A DNA stretch of 64,000 nucleotides from Lepiota brunneoincarnata. Taxonomy: Eukaryota; Basidiomycota; Agaricomycetes; Agaricales; Agaricaceae. Location: the NCBI GenBank assembly GCA_023014365.1, contig JAEBUN010000007.1:1550001-1614000 (forward strand), written 5' to 3'. The notes beneath the pieces are model-generated. The model worked only from the letters and a program-made list of their open reading frames with translations, had not been told where the DNA came from and searched no databases. Positions 1 through 11,395 of this stretch are shown here, piece by piece. The stretch's first letter is position 1; every line of letters begins with the position of its first letter. Position numbers and translations under genes: made by a program.

Positions 1-1422
1 GCTTTTGCTTTGTTTATTGCATGGAACCTACTGAGCATGGTGCGCTTTTCTGCCTTTTCTCCAGTAGCTCGGTGATGAATACTTCTGATCAACAGTACAT
101 CTTTGTGAATATGTTCACTGGTGAGATAGTACATAGTTGGGCTAGATCTTCTATCTCTGACCACGGAATATCCCAGGTGTGGTTGTTGAGAACTTTTCCT
201 ATGTATTCCAAGCCTCAGGAAGTGGTGCAAAATCGATCTCTCGGGAACAAATGCGCGCGTTCAAAAAGCTTTGGGCAGAATATGCGAACCCGAAGGGCTA
301 TCTTGAGCGACAGAGATTTGGGCCTTTCTTTTTCGTGAGTTTCATTGAATCGCAAGTCCTCCGCCCTATTCACTGGAGTTGCCTATCCTATGTAGCGTTT
401 GAACGGCGTTTTCGAGGTCAAGATATATCCCACAGAACTCAGCGTTCTTAAAATCAAGACTGCTTGTGCCGAAAATCACGACTTGGAAATGTGGCCTCCC
501 CGCGATCCGTATAGCCTGAAGGGGCTTGATCTCAAGAAAGTAGGGAAGTTCTTGGATGGCATGGACTTGGCTGTGATCCGAAAGCGCAAAGCTATCTATA
601 GCAGGCTTTACCACGAAGCGATCATTTCGCACCGCCCGGGAGTCGGGATATCGTTCACGGATGTTCTGCTCTTGCTCGCTCATCACAAACTCATCGTTGA
701 TGGCGATGCACTTGTGTAAGTGTTTATTTACTTCGCTCGCTCATCCTGAAATATTGATTGCTTGGGTGATCCAGTCTCAAGGATCTTGTTGTTCGAACCG
801 AAGTCAACAAGGTGGTAAGCGACCTGGTAAACCTTGATCGCGTCCGTTCGCTCCTGGTCACTATCTCCCAACGGCGGAGGTTCCTGGCCGAACTTGAAGA
901 GAGAAGAAGGACAGCCCGGGCCGATCATGGTAACGGTTCCTACCCAACTTATACTCGGACCACTGCTAACACGGCTCATCTAGAAATACCCTCTATTGTG
1001 GTCGAGAGTCTTCCTGAGTCACCCCCGGGCTCCTCGAGAGATATCGCAAGTGCCGCCTATGATTCATCCTTGCCAGGTAGTCCTACACCAGCAGATATGC
1101 GGTTCAGCACCCCAGATATTTCCCTTGCACTGGATGGCTCTAGGCTTCAACGAAGCAGTCGAAGGATTAGCGACTATAGCTCGTTCTCTCTGGATGCCAC
1201 TTCCCGCTCACCGTATGTCAGGACAGATTGTACTATTGAACAATTACTTACCCAAGTGACACAGGAGGACTTCGATTGTGGAGGAAAATCCTCAGGATAT
1301 AGTTACCTCGATGCATACTTCTATGTGGGGCGGTGAGTGACTTTGATCATTGCAACTTGAAACCACATCTGACGCATTTACGGTCTAGATCTCATGCGCA
1401 ACGCAGTGGAAGAGGATGCTGA
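1..1422 (+). CDS. CCH1: Voltage-gated calcium channel alpha subunit Cch1, 3' end (partial)
   Basis: Only the C-terminal end is present; the 5' part lies before the window. Exons read as <1-39, 96-120, 177-334, 396-715, 775-1332 and 1389-1422, all with GT-AG introns. The first exons encode the end of the last S6 helix ([10 protein letters not shown], then YIFVNMFTG, then [11 protein letters not shown]), the typical pore-lining end of domain IV in fungal Cch1. It is followed by the EF-hand-like/IQ-proximal region ([11 protein letters not shown], then [15 protein letters not shown]) and a Ser/Pro-rich, low-complexity cytosolic tail. Cch1 with Mid1 forms the high-affinity plasma-membrane Ca2+ influx channel of fungi. 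The final intron (1333-1388) is the least certain: reading through it gives a stop at 1334-1336 instead of 1420-1422. Family assignment rests on the S6/[10 protein letters not shown] signature. Confidence 0.88.
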
Positions 1423-1860
1423 GGGACGCTAGACCTGACACAACTCTTGTTTTTTTTGAGGGTAATCACAAACAGTCGTTCTCGCTCTTGTTTGCTCATT
1501 ACACGTTTTCATTGGACTGCATATTATTATCACCCTCATTTGTATCTTGCAATACACCTGGAGCAATTTCTAGAATCCCAATTTGTATATTATGTAGTTA
1601 TGATAGTTGTCATATCTTAAATAGTCGATAAATGCTTTTATTCTGCCCTATTGAAGGCTTAGATTCTAGGCTTCACCGCTCAGTGCTCAGCACTCGGCAT
1701 ATATTAAGGACGTCGTAAGTATCTTGGACAGAGGTTGTGGCAATTGGTTCGATAGCGTTACAGGCCTCGGGCCGCACATCAATTCATCGCAACCATTAAG
1801 ACCAAGTATCAATGGATACCACGTTCTCATCCTACAATTTGGCCAGTCAACATTGCTCCC
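1423..1860. other. Intergenic, 3' flank of CCH1
   Basis: AT-rich stretch between the convergent ends of CCH1 and the first DUF7918 copy. It holds T-rich segments that could serve CCH1 3' end formation, but no gene or repeat was recognised. Confidence 0.5.
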
Positions 1861-2620
1861 TCAAGTCAGATCAATGACTTCGCCCAGATCGAAACTGCGG
1901 TCATTTTTTCTTCTTCACTTTCTTCTGAGCGGGCTCACCAGTCTGGTTTTGCGACCGCTTCCGCGCTAATAAGCACGTTTATCTATAGAACGAAGGATTT
2001 GAGCACCCGAAAGGCCTCGATCTCGTCTACGTTACCTTCGCCTTGATCGCTCACCTCCGGGGCGACCTCTTTGGGCTTTTCTGTCTTGACTTTATCCCGG
2101 TTCTTAATTTTCTTGTCCCATGTAGAGGCATTGACCGGAGACGGAGGTCTTGGCGGTGGTAGTGGTGCGGCACCCTGAGCCTGGAGAACGTCGCCCATGA
2201 ACGGTAGTGCGAGCAGACAAGTTGAGATCCCCCGCCACTTACCAATTATGAATGGTAGCCGACAATCTTAATCTTTGCGAAAGTGGGCACGCGAGAGACG
2301 GTTGGAGCCTGCTGGTACAGTCCAATATCCCTCTTGCTATGTGGGCGTTTCGTGGAACTCCGGATACGGATTCCATCTGCCTTGATCTTCGCACTCCATA
2401 TACCGCGCTTGCATTTATTACACAAATTCCTATAAGAAACGTGTGGGTGGGGTGCGAGGCCTGGTATGAATCTACAGAGCATACCTTGCCCAGCTGTGAA
2501 GGGATCCAGCATGAAACTTTTTTCTCTGCCGTGTCCCCCAGACCCCCTTTCAACCGCGAACTTAGAAAGGTCTTTGTCTTCCACGCGTACGGTTAGTATA
2601 ATTCCATCGCATGTCTGCAT
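1861..2620 (-). pseudogene. DUF7918 family copy A, broken
   Basis: A degenerate member of the tandem DUF7918 family. The start (MQTCDGIILTVRVEDKDL) and the end (KK-rich stretch, then FDLGEVIDLT, stop at 1861-1863) are recognisable. Against copy E it has: one extra G in a G-run after VER (about 2545-2550), which shifts the frame; a short deletion with stops at the beginning of exon 2 (about 2420-2432); loss of all of exon 3 and most of exon 4, so exon 2 runs straight into the donor before exon 5; and one extra A in the Lys-codon run near 1900. The exon-5 linker (LQAQG then a Pro-rich run) survives. The large internal loss makes a functional product unlikely, even if the single-base shifts were sequencing errors. 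Confidence 0.7.
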
Positions 2621-2836
2621 GTTGAAGGGAGAATGATGAGGGGATGGGCATAGAAATGAGCCAATGCAAAGTTGCAAACCAGCCTGTTGCTGATCACACT
2701 CGTGACCGAGATTGGACCTCAAGACTCAGGGAACCCTATACATGCCACCCTGGCTTAGGCGAATATAGCTTCTACGCTAATAAGTTCGTCTTCTGTGTAC
2801 GATGAGTATGTACTATATGCCTATAGCTTGAGTTCT

Positions 2837-4002
2837 TCAAGTCAGATCAATGACTTCGTCCAAATCGAATCGTGATCGTTGTTCTTTCTTCACTTTCTTC
2901 TTAACAGATCCGCTGATTTGGTTCTGCTTACGCTTCCGTGCTTTCGACTCCTCAACTCTGGCCTAGTGGGATCACCAGTAAGCATCAAATATCCGTAGGA
3001 CAACAGATCAAAGTACCTGAACGGCCTTGTCTTCATCACCTCCATCCTGATCACTCACTTCCACCACATTCTCTTTGGATTCTTCTGTCTTGACTTTATT
3101 CACATTTTGATCTCCCTTGCCCCGTGTCAAGGCATTTACCGGGGATTGAGGTCTTGGTGGTGGTGCGATACCCTGAGCCTGAAGGAACTCTATATGGTAA
3201 GGGTTACTTCTGAGCAACGGTGCGAGCTGACAAGGGTCCCAGACCCCCACGCCACTCACCGAGTGGTCGGTAGTGGAACACAAACGTGACAATATGCTCT
3301 GCACACTTCACCATATAGGTAGGCACGAAGGGACGAGCTGTTTCACATCCAAGACTCAAGGCCTCGAGTGAGCAGAAAATCCTGGGAGTGGTAATTAGGA
3401 GAGCTTACCTGATATGTTCAGTGATTCCCTTCTTAGTCCTTTCATGAACCCTCTTATTCCCCGGAAAAGGCTTATTGTAGTGGGCGGAAGGTGACAAACT
3501 TTCCTCATGAACGCTCCGGCACCTGACTTCTATTTTGCCAATTTGGTGCGCCTGCGAAGAGCCGAGGAGGCTATCATCATCTAAACAGATACTAGTCAAC
3601 GATGGTTCCCATATGACAAGCTTCACCCTCCCATACCGACAAGTTCGACTTTTGAAAAAGTGAGCGCACGAGAGACGGTTGGTGTTTCCATGTACCAAAT
3701 AAGCCACCTTCCAGGTTGGCATGCCAGAGAGCCGCACACAAAGGTTCCATCTGCCTTGACCTCTGCAGTCCATGTACCTTTCTGGTACTGGTTGTCCACA
3801 ACAATAACAAACTCCTATAAGAAACGTGTGGGTGGATGCGAACCTGATATAAATCCGCAATGCGTACCTTGCCTAGTTGTGAAGGGACCCAACACGACAC
3901 CTGTTTTCCTGCCGTGTCTGTCAGATCCCTTTCAACCAAGAACTCAGGAAGATCGGTGTCGTCGACGCATATGGACAACGAGATTCCATCGTAGGTGGGC
4001 AT
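2837..4002 (-). CDS. DUF7918 domain protein, copy B (intact)
   Basis: Six exons read without interruption. Exon 1 starts MPTYDGISLSICVDDTDLPE and ends WVPSQLGK. Exon 2 (EFVIVVDNQ to KVELV) and exon 3 (DDDSLLGSSQ to EHIR) complete the DUF7918 beta-rich domain. Exon 4 ends HIVTFVFHYRPL, exon 5 starts FLQAQGIAPPPRPQSP and is charged and low-complexity, and exon 6 has a basic run (RKRKQNQ, KKKVKKE) and ends DEVIDLT-stop. The product is about 300 aa with no signal peptide or membrane segment, so nuclear or cytosolic. DUF7918 has no established biochemical function as far as I know; the basic run suggests nuclear import and VIDLT matches a SUMO-interacting motif (inference). The start is supported by the MPTYDGI opening shared by the copies. 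Confidence 0.82.
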
Positions 4003-4362
4003 GGATGAGGGGAGCGATAGTGGGGATGGCGCTCGGGAGACCTGGGAGGGATTTAAAGACCGAGGTTGCTAATTACACGAATAAGGCTGGTTACATTTTG
4101 TGCCTGTAAGCAATTCATGCATGGGCATGGATACCGCACGTGCTGGAACGCATGTCTCAATTTACGTGCACAACTTACGCTGCTTGATTATGATTCGGAA
4201 CGCATTCGGACACTTCACCGAGCGAGGGTAGATAACCATACCGTTATGTGTGTCAAATGATAAAACCCTTCGGGTTAATCCGATGAAAATGATTAACGAA
4301 CGTAGAGGATAAGAACCGGACCCTACAATTCGCCCAATCAAATACCTATCACTCCAGCTCCC

Positions 4363-5148
4363 TCATATCAGGTCAATGACTTCTCTCGGGTCGAATTGTG
4401 GTTCCTTCTTCACTTTCTTCTGAACTGACCCACTGATCTGGTTCTGCTTACGCTTCCGCGCCTTCAACTTCTCAATCTCACGCCCGAGACTTGGTTGCTT
4501 GAGTGAGCAGAAAATCATAGGGCTGATACTGGGAGAGCATCCTTAGACTTACCTGATATGCTCGGCAATTCCCTTCTTACTCCGTTCATGAAGCCTCTTA
4601 TTCTCTGAGAATGCCTGGGTGCCCCTGGCTGAAGGCTGCCGACTTTCCTGATGAATGGTTCGGCACTTGACTTCTATTTCACCAATTTTGTGTGCATGCG
4701 AAGAGCCGAGGAGACTATCGTCGTCCTAAACACAAAAATATCAAAGGCAGACCTGCAGAGCAGGATCCTTCCATACCAACAAGCTCAATCTTTGCAAAAG
4801 TGAGTGCGCGAGAGACGATTGGACTCTGCTGGTACAGTCCAATATCTACCTTGCTAAGTGGGCGTATAATATAACCTCGGACCCGGATTCCATCTGCCTT
4901 GACCCTCGCACTCCATGAACCGCGTTTGCGCTTATTGTCCACAATAATCGAAAATTCCTATAAAAACATGTGGGTCGGTGTGTAAGGCCTGATGTGAACC
5001 CAGAGCGCATACCTTGCCCAGCTGTGAAGAGGATCCAGCATGAAACCTTTTTCTCTGCCGTGTCTATCAGGTCCCTTTCGACCACGAACTCAGGAAGGTC
5101 TTTGCCCTCGACGCGCACGGTCATTGTGATCCCGTCATAGGTCGGCAT
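4363..5148 (-). pseudogene. DUF7918 family copy C, shortened and frameshifted
   Basis: It opens MPTYDGITMTVRVEGKDLPE like the other copies and ends EVIDLI-stop. Three differences from copy E stand out. One extra base at about 5028-5032 (ATCCTCTTC for ATCCCTTC) shifts exon 1 near its end. One extra G at the exon-3 acceptor (about 4726) puts exon 3 out of phase. A clean in-frame junction joins the first residues of exon 4 (SLGREI) directly to exon 6 (EKLKARKRKQ), removing exon 5 and the VTFVF segment. If the two single-base insertions are sequence errors, this would be a genuinely shortened, expressed isoform of the family; otherwise it is a pseudogene. Confidence 0.65.
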
Positions 5149-6148
5149 GTTGAAGGGAAGGACGGTGGGGATGACCCACGGAGGTTGTCTGGGGAGAGAT
5201 GAGACGACGCAAATCACGTTGGGCATTCACAAATGAGGCTGGCTACATTCAACATTAACGTAACCGAGATCGGCTTGGCGCTTGAGCTGAAGTGACATTG
5301 GGACCGTTAACCAACCACCTTTCTTCCTCCAGTATGCCATCCTGTGGAAGAGAGAAATCAACTATTTGAACTGGAAGCCATCCTTCCGGAATTAAATGCT
5401 CATGCTTGTCGTGGGCCTCAGGGTCAGCGGTACGGCTACTTCCAGGATGTAATCGTCAAACGCCTGGATCCCCAGGCTACCTTGGCAGTAGAACCGATGC
5501 AAGACGCGTTGAGGCAGTCCCTTTCTTTCCCCCTTATTCTGTGAGGATATCAGCAAAATTGGATCATAAGTGCACTCACTTGAGGTTCTGTTTCCGCCAC
5601 TGCTACTTTGATCATATCAACAAACTTCGGAACATCGCGCTAGAAGCTCCCTTGCCCTCCACAAAGAATTTCATCTGATTCTTGAGCGATGGTGGAAAGA
5701 GTCTCACAATATCTGCCAGGACCAAGCTTTTCATCTCCGCCATGGTCAGCGGTTCCGATGGCGCGGATATCTAAGCCCTGATGAGTAGCGCCATCCAAAT
5801 CATCCTGTGACAACCTCTCGAGACATGGGTTTAGTCCCATCAACCTCCGCTACCTGGATGCTTGTTCTCGGCATGGTGTATGAGGGCCAGAGGGCACATG
5901 AAGGTGCTTATTAGATAGCAACTCAGGTTCTACCCATGATAGCGGTGTAATGATATCAGAATCCCCATCTTAATTTATGCAAAACAATCCTTAGCCGATA
6001 CCCTTTTATCAATAGAAGTAGTCTCTGACTGCGCAGAAAATGACAAAGTAGTAAACCTCATAGTTAGACTTTATATACACAGATAGGAGTGCGATTGTGA
6101 TTATCTCGGTTGGCACTCTACATCGTATGAGACCTCGGGAAACACATG

Positions 6149-6700
6149 CTAAACAGGATTACAGATGAAAGAGCTGGAAACGTCATCCCAATTAACTGTA
6201 CCCGCCGTCTCAGGAACGCTGGACAACGTCCAGGTGCCACGTTGCAAAACAATAGCGTCTGCTCCACCTTGCGAAGACAAGCAGCCAAAGTTCCTAGATA
6301 ATTCAAGCCAAACTACTGGTTAGCACTTTATCAAACGTCTGTCATGATGAAATTGTGACTCAACTGGTAAAAGGTACACGCGAACCCACTGGGTATGACC
6401 ACAGCTGAGACCTCTTTGTTGAGGACGCTGAGGCCTCCCGTGAAGTTAATGCAAATGTCAGCCGTGACTGGAATCTTGACACATCCTACGGGAACATCCC
6501 CAATGCAGGCTTGGATAATCGGACTCACATCCTGTTGGAAAAAAAATGCACGTTCTATTCAGACAAGCTGACGAAGACTCAATAAATGAATAAACCTCTG
6601 CTCTTGCTTGAAGAGTGCCGGAACCCGATGCAGGGAGAACGTACGCAGCGGCTCCAGAAATGACTAGAGCGGTAGCAATGAAAGTGAGTTTGTTGGACAT
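6149..6700 (-). CDS. Small secreted protein, paralogue 1
   Basis: Three exons (6700-6596, 6531-6365, 6293-6149) encode about 138 aa. Residues 1-20 are a clear signal peptide (MSNKLTFIATALVISGAAAY), followed by a propeptide-like stretch (LPASGSG..LQARA) that could be cut after the basic residue. The mature part contains ICINFTGGLSVLNKEVS, FACTFYQNFGCLS and a C-terminal WDDVSSSFICNPV; the spaced Cys residues and the N-[FY]-TGG motif suggest a compact disulphide-bonded fold. It is the duplicate of the gene at 8536-9077. A TATA-like TATATAA lies about 95 bp upstream. Extracellular; role unknown. The family resembles the many agaricomycete small secreted proteins without assigned function. Confidence 0.8.
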
Positions 6701-6790
6701 CTTGGTATTTATATTGTTAGAGGTTGCTTGCTCGGGTAAGTGGTTTGGTAGTTGACGAGATGAGTGAAGAACAAGGTATTTCCTCCTCGC

Positions 6791-6797
6791 TTATATA
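6791..6797 (-). promoter_or_regulatory. TATA-like box of secreted-protein gene 1
   Basis: TATATAA on the minus strand, about 91-97 bp upstream of the ATG at 6700. The paralogue at 9077 has a similar element at a similar distance, so it is conserved in both copies. Confidence 0.5.
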
Positions 6798-7604
6798 CCC
6801 ATTCAAGTTCCCTAAACTGAGGAATAGCGCAGAGACCGGAAATGCATCCTTCCATGCTGTTGGTGAGGCTGGACTGAGCCGCCGTGACATTTATGGTCTC
6901 AATTGAGAGACGCCTAAGGAATGTCCGTGGGCCAGAATAGTTCAGCAAATAATTGAGCGCTCGACAGCTCACTGGCAGAAAGCTAAGGGAACACATGGAA
7001 ACAAGTAGTTTTGGAGCCGGAGGGGAGGAATGCCGGTGAATGATGCTCATTTCTCGGTGACCACATGGATGGAATATGTAGTACTGATTCCTGACGCTGC
7101 GATGATCGAGCGAGAAGTGATGCAACACGTGAATAGTTCTGCCTGTCAAATGAGATGTTCACTAAAGCACTGCAAGCGTCGTGGTCAGGGTTTAGTATCC
7201 AGTGAGGATGGCATGAGAAAAAAAGAAAATTATTGAGCGGAGTAAACAGATGATTCGGGTAGCGAGGTTACTTATCTTGTACGCTGAAATCGCATTTGGG
7301 CCGCTTATTAGGCGCTAATGAGGGATAACGGGCCCAGGAATATCTTTCTCGGGGATCATCATTTCTCTCAGTATGACTGAAGTGGCAGCGTCACCCAAAT
7401 GGCGTTATCTTCCCGGTACAGCCACCCGGCCCAAAGACTTCCCGTTGCAAGGTTTCTATAATAAATTGATACATATGCATGAGGACTGGTACAGAGATTG
7501 GAAATCTGTGCTTCCGTATCATTGATGAGATTGAACTGACCCTTGCGTGAAAGCCGTGGGTTTGGGAGGCCGTATTCATGTAAATATTGGACTTACAGCG
7601 ATCG

Positions 7605-7895
7605 TGATCACATGGCACTCGACGTTTATTTCGCCAATTTGATTCCCCTGTGAAGGGCCGGAGAGACTGTCATCATTTATATCCAAAGATATAAACTGTA
7701 GTCTTGCAGAGCAGGTTCCTTCCATACCAGCAAGCTCGGTCCTTGCAAAAGTGAGTGCGCAACCGACAGTTGGAGTCAGCTGATATGATCCAATGCACGC
7801 TTTGTCAAGTGGGCGTACGATATGATTTCCGACGTGCATTCCATCTGCCTCGACCCTCGCACTCCATATACCGTGCTTGCGTTGATTGTCCACAG
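7605..7895 (-). pseudogene. DUF7918 family copy D, fragment
   Basis: Only exon 2 and the start of exon 3 survive (VDNQRKHGIWSARVEADG, then DDSLSGPSQGNQIGEINVEC). Exon 1 is absent: the fragment is joined directly to the duplicated TTTGAACTAGAAACC segment. Exons 4-6 are missing too. The acceptor before exon 3 has changed from TTTAG to ATAAA, so it could not be spliced like its relatives. A dead remnant of the array, probably carried along in the segmental duplication. Confidence 0.75.
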
Positions 7896-8535
7896 CAATT
7901 GACTGTTTGAACTAGAAACCGTTCCTTCCAGAATTTAAAGCTCAGGCTTGTCATGGCCTCGGGAATGTCAGTAGTAGTACGCTACCTTCCAGGCGATATA
8001 AGTTTCCGTCATGCCGCTTTGATCACATCAACCAACTTTGGAACATCGAGTAGAGGCTCCCTTGCCCTCTGCAAAGAATTACATCTGAATCTTGGGCAAT
8101 TGCGAAAAGAATCACGTGATATCCCTCAAGGTTAAGCTCTTCATCTCCATCATGGTCAGCGGTCCCAGTAGCGCGGACATCTAAGCCTGATGAGTAGCGT
8201 CATCCAAGGCAACCTCTAGATACATGAGTTGCAGAACTTTAGATGGTCGAATCAGTCCCTCAACCTCCGTTGTTGGACGCTATATAAATATTAACCCAGG
8301 TTCTACTCATGACGGCGGTGTAGTGGCACCAGAATTCCCAACGTAATTTATATAAAAACAATCTGAACTTAGTTGATACCCTTTTATCAACCAAAGAAGT
8401 CTCGGACTAGTGCAGACAAGGCAAAATAGTAAACCTCATAGTTAGACCTTATACATACAGATGAGAGCGCAATTGTGATTGTCTCGGTCTGCACCTTACT
8501 TCACACGAAACCTCAGGAAAACGTGCTAAATAAGG

Positions 8536-9077
8536 TCACAGGCAAAAGAGCTGGGAACAGTCATTCCAATTAGCTGTACCCGCCGGCCCAGGAACACTGG
8601 ACAAAGGCCAGTTGCCACCTTGCAAAGCAATAGCGTCTCTTCCGTCTTGTGAAGAGATACAGTTGAATTGCCTGGGTGATTCAAGCCAAACTATTGGTGA
8701 GCACTTCATCAAACATCTGGCATGATGAAACTGTGACTCAACGCATAAAAGGTACACACGAATCCGCCAGGTACAAAAACACCTGAGGCATTTTTGTTGA
8801 AGATGCTGAGGCCTCCCGTGAAGCTAACACAGTTGCCAGAAATGATTGGAATATCGATGCAATTGGACCAAAGCTCAGTGCAGACTCTGACATTTGGGCG
8901 TGCTTCCTGTCCGGAAAAAATGCGTGTTCTAGTCAAAGAAGCTGACGAAGACTCAGCAAATGAACAGACCTTTGCTCTTGTTTGAAGAGCGCCGGAGCCC
9001 GATGCAGGGATAGCGTACGCTGTGGTTCCACAGATGAGTAGAGCGGCAGCAATGGAAGGGCTGAATTTGTTGAACAT
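8536..9077 (-). CDS. Small secreted protein, paralogue 2
   Basis: Three exons (9077-8970, 8906-8743, 8671-8536) encode about 135 aa. The signal peptide is MFNKFSPSIAAALLICGTTA, followed by the same LPASGSG-like linker (IPASGSGALQTRA) as paralogue 1. The mature part has CIDIPIISGNCVSFTGGL, FVCTFYAQFNCISS and a C-terminal WNDCSQLFCL. Compared with paralogue 1 it has additional Cys residues near its end, so the disulphide pattern may differ. Intron positions and phases are identical, showing duplication of a whole gene. Extracellular, function unknown. Confidence 0.8.
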
Positions 9078-9156
9078 CTTGGTATTGATGTTGTTAGAGG
9101 TTGGTTACCCGAGTAAGTTGACGAAGCGAGTGAAGAACAGGCATTTTCCTCCTTGC

Positions 9157-9164
9157 CTATATAT
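9157..9164 (-). promoter_or_regulatory. TATA-like box of secreted-protein gene 2
   Basis: ATATATAG on the minus strand about 80-87 bp upstream of the ATG at 9077, equivalent to the element upstream of paralogue 1. Confidence 0.45.
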
Positions 9165-9330
9165 CTATTCAAGCCCCCCAAGCTGGGGAATGGTCCAGAG
9201 ACTAGAAATGCATCCTTCCATGTCATTGGTGACGCTGGAGTGAGCTGCCGCGACACTCGTGGGTTCAACCTTCCTCCGTGTTAGCCATAATCGTTTAGCA
9301 AATAGCTGAGCACTCGACAGGAAGCCAAGG

Positions 9331-10207
9331 GGACACATGGAAGCAAGGAGTTTTAGATCCGGAGGAGAGGAATGCCGGCGAATGATGCTCATTTCTCGGT
9401 GACCACATGGCCGAGTAGTGGGTGGACTTAGGCGGGTTCCACCCTTGCGAAGGGACTCATCAGAGGGCTTTACCGCTGCCCTAACCCGCCTTGGCTCGTG
9501 TAGCGACAGAATTACCTCAATTGGGGTGGCTGTGGTGAAGTATGAACTAAATATATTAATTAGTCTACTGCACCGGCTAACAATACCGGGGGGCATCCCA
9601 TACAGGTAGTTAGAATAAGGAGGGTGGGTCTGGGGCATCCGCTGGGCAGCCGATGAGGGGTAGGCCGTCTCCGAAGATAGGGCAGCAAGCTGTGAAAAGT
9701 GGGGATTGAAAAAATGAGGGATAATAGACGCTGTTTGGTCTAGGAATATCTTTCTCAGGGCTTGCGTACTCGGGCAGTGTCCAAGTCCTTCATTTCCAAC
9801 AAGTAAAGAGAGGAGGGATTCGAGCCGAGAAGAGGGGGTGCTGTTAATCCAATGTATTTTGATCCAAATGTCCAACATTCCGTCGAACTTGAGGTTGGTC
9901 ATGGAGAAGTGGTTGACTCGGCTAAGTAGGGCAGCCAATTGACCGCCCCTACACAGCCATACAAATAAGGCTGGTTACATTTTGTGCCCGTGAACAATTG
10001 ATCCGTAGGCATAGATATCGGAGCTGTGCCGGAATACATGCCTCAACAACTTACGCTGCTTGACTATGATTGGGACACGCTCAGACACTTCACTAATCAA
10101 GGTAGCAATAATTTAAAGACCCAACTTCGCACGTTGTTAAATAATAAAACCTTCATGCTAATCTCATGGAAATGGTTATCAAAAGTGCACTCCAGTGTTC
10201 CCTCATG
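9331..10207. other. Intergenic, no gene supported
   Basis: An open frame on the minus strand (9165-9938) spans part of this and overlaps the duplicated promoter of the secreted-protein gene. It has no recognisable domain and is not kept in the sister unit, so it is not called. The stretch 9960-10200 resembles the flank at 4070-4300 (shared GGCTGGTTACATTTTGTGCC and CTTACGCTGCTTGA), showing that the spacers between DUF7918 copies were duplicated as well. Confidence 0.5.
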
Positions 10208-11395
10208 TCAGGTCAATGACTTTTCCCGGGTCGAATTGTGGTTCCGTTTTCACTTTCTTCTGAACTGACCCACTGATCTGTTTCTGCTTACGCTTCCACG
10301 CCTTCAACTCCTGAACTCTAGCCTAATGGGGCCGCCAATGAGCATCAGATATGCGTAGGAGGAAAGATTAAAGTACCTGAAGAGCCTTGATTTCCTGGTC
10401 TGTGTCACCCTCAACCTGGTCCCTCGCTTCTAAGGCAGTTTCTTTGGACACTTCTGTCTTAACTTTGTGTCGGTTCCTAATCCTCTTGTCCTGTGTCGGC
10501 ACATTTACTGAGGATTGAGGCCTTGGTGATAGCGATGGGGATGGAACGATACCCTGAGCCCGGAGGAAGTCTGTAGTAGTCGCTTATGAGCAGCCGCACC
10601 AGCAGGCAAGTCCAGACAACCCTCCCCTCCCCCCCACCACTTACCAAGGGGTCGGTAACGGAAGACAAATGTAACAATGTGTCCTGTATACCTTATGCGA
10701 TAGGTAGCCTTGGGCGTGTGAACTATCTCACGTCCGAGACTTGGGTTCTTGACTGAGCAGAAATCATAGGGCTGATAGATCCTTGGATTTACCTGATATG
10801 CTCGGCAATCCCCTTCTTGGTCCGTTCATGAAGCCTCTTATTCTCTGAGAATGCCCGAATGCCCCTGGTTGAAGGTTGCCAATCTTCTTTATGAACGTTT
10901 CGGCACTTGACTTCTATTTCACCGACTTGGTGTGCATGTGAAGAACCGAGGAGACTATCGTCATCTAAATACGCAGATATCAACGACAGTCCTTGCAGAT
11001 CAAGGTTCCTTCCATACCAACAAGCTCAATCTTTGCAAAAGTGAGCGCACGAGAGACGGTAGGACTCTGCTGATACAGTCCAATATCCCTCTTGCTAAGT
11101 GGGCTTATCATCGAACTTCGGACACGGATTCCATCTGCCTTGACCCTGGCACTCCATATGCCATGCTTGCGTTTATTGTCTACAGTAATCACGAAGTCCT
11201 ATAAGAAACGTGTGGGTGGGGGGGGGGGTGTGAGGCGTGATATGGATCTACAAAGCACACCTTGCCCAGCTGTGAAGGGATCCAGCATGAAACCTTTTTC
11301 CTTGTCGTGTCCGCCAGGTCCCTTTCGACCATGAACTCAGGAAGGTCTCTGCCCTCAACGCGTATGGTTATTGTGATTCCGTCATAGGTCGGCAT
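10208..11395 (-). CDS. DUF7918 domain protein, copy E (intact)
   Basis: Six exons: 11395-11261 (MPTYDGITITIRVEGRDLPE to WIPSQLGK), 11198-11018 (DFVITVDNKRKHGIWSA to AKIELV), 10964-10793 (DDDSLLGSSHAHQVGEIEVK to AEHIR), an exon ending HIVTFVFRYRPL, one starting DFLRAQGIVPSPS with a charged linker, and a last exon with WKRKQKQ, KKVKTE and FDPGKVIDLT-stop. About 300 aa. Used as reference for the family because every junction is clean. No secretion signal; basic tail plus VIDLT suggests a nuclear, possibly SUMO-binding protein (inference). A G-homopolymer (11218-11229) lies in intron 1. It is the closest relative of copy C. Confidence 0.82.

Larger units (their letters stand above)
5345..6960. 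repeat. Segmental duplication, unit 1 (relic segment + secreted-protein gene)
   Basis: This stretch is repeated, diverged, at about 7903-9330. The order is the same in both: a segment starting TTTGAACTGGAAGCC, a stretch around CTCCCTTGCCCTC followed by the ATGGTCAGCGGTTCC region, a shared AT-rich part, then a small secreted-protein gene with its promoter. The non-coding part (5345-6148) has no intact reading frame in either unit and may be the remains of an unrecognised gene. A similar opening (CTGTTTGAACTGGATAGC) recurs at 11518 next to copy E, so it marks an old junction next to DUF7918 copies. Confidence 0.6.
7903..9330. repeat. Segmental duplication, unit 2
   Basis: Diverged second copy of the 5345-6960 unit, in the same orientation. 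It contains the relic segment (for example GAGGCTCCCTTGCCCTCTGC and the ATGGTCAGCGGTCCC region near 8150) and the secreted-protein gene at 8536-9077. Similarity continues upstream of that gene into the promoter (TTGTTAGAGGTTG) and reaches a stretch around CCACATGGCCGAG (near 9400) that matches CCACATGGATGG near 7060. Confidence 0.6.

Noticed and set aside
9165..9938. Long open frame on the minus strand upstream of the second secreted-protein gene
   Set aside because: It covers the duplicated promoter, has no domain, and is not conserved in the sister unit.
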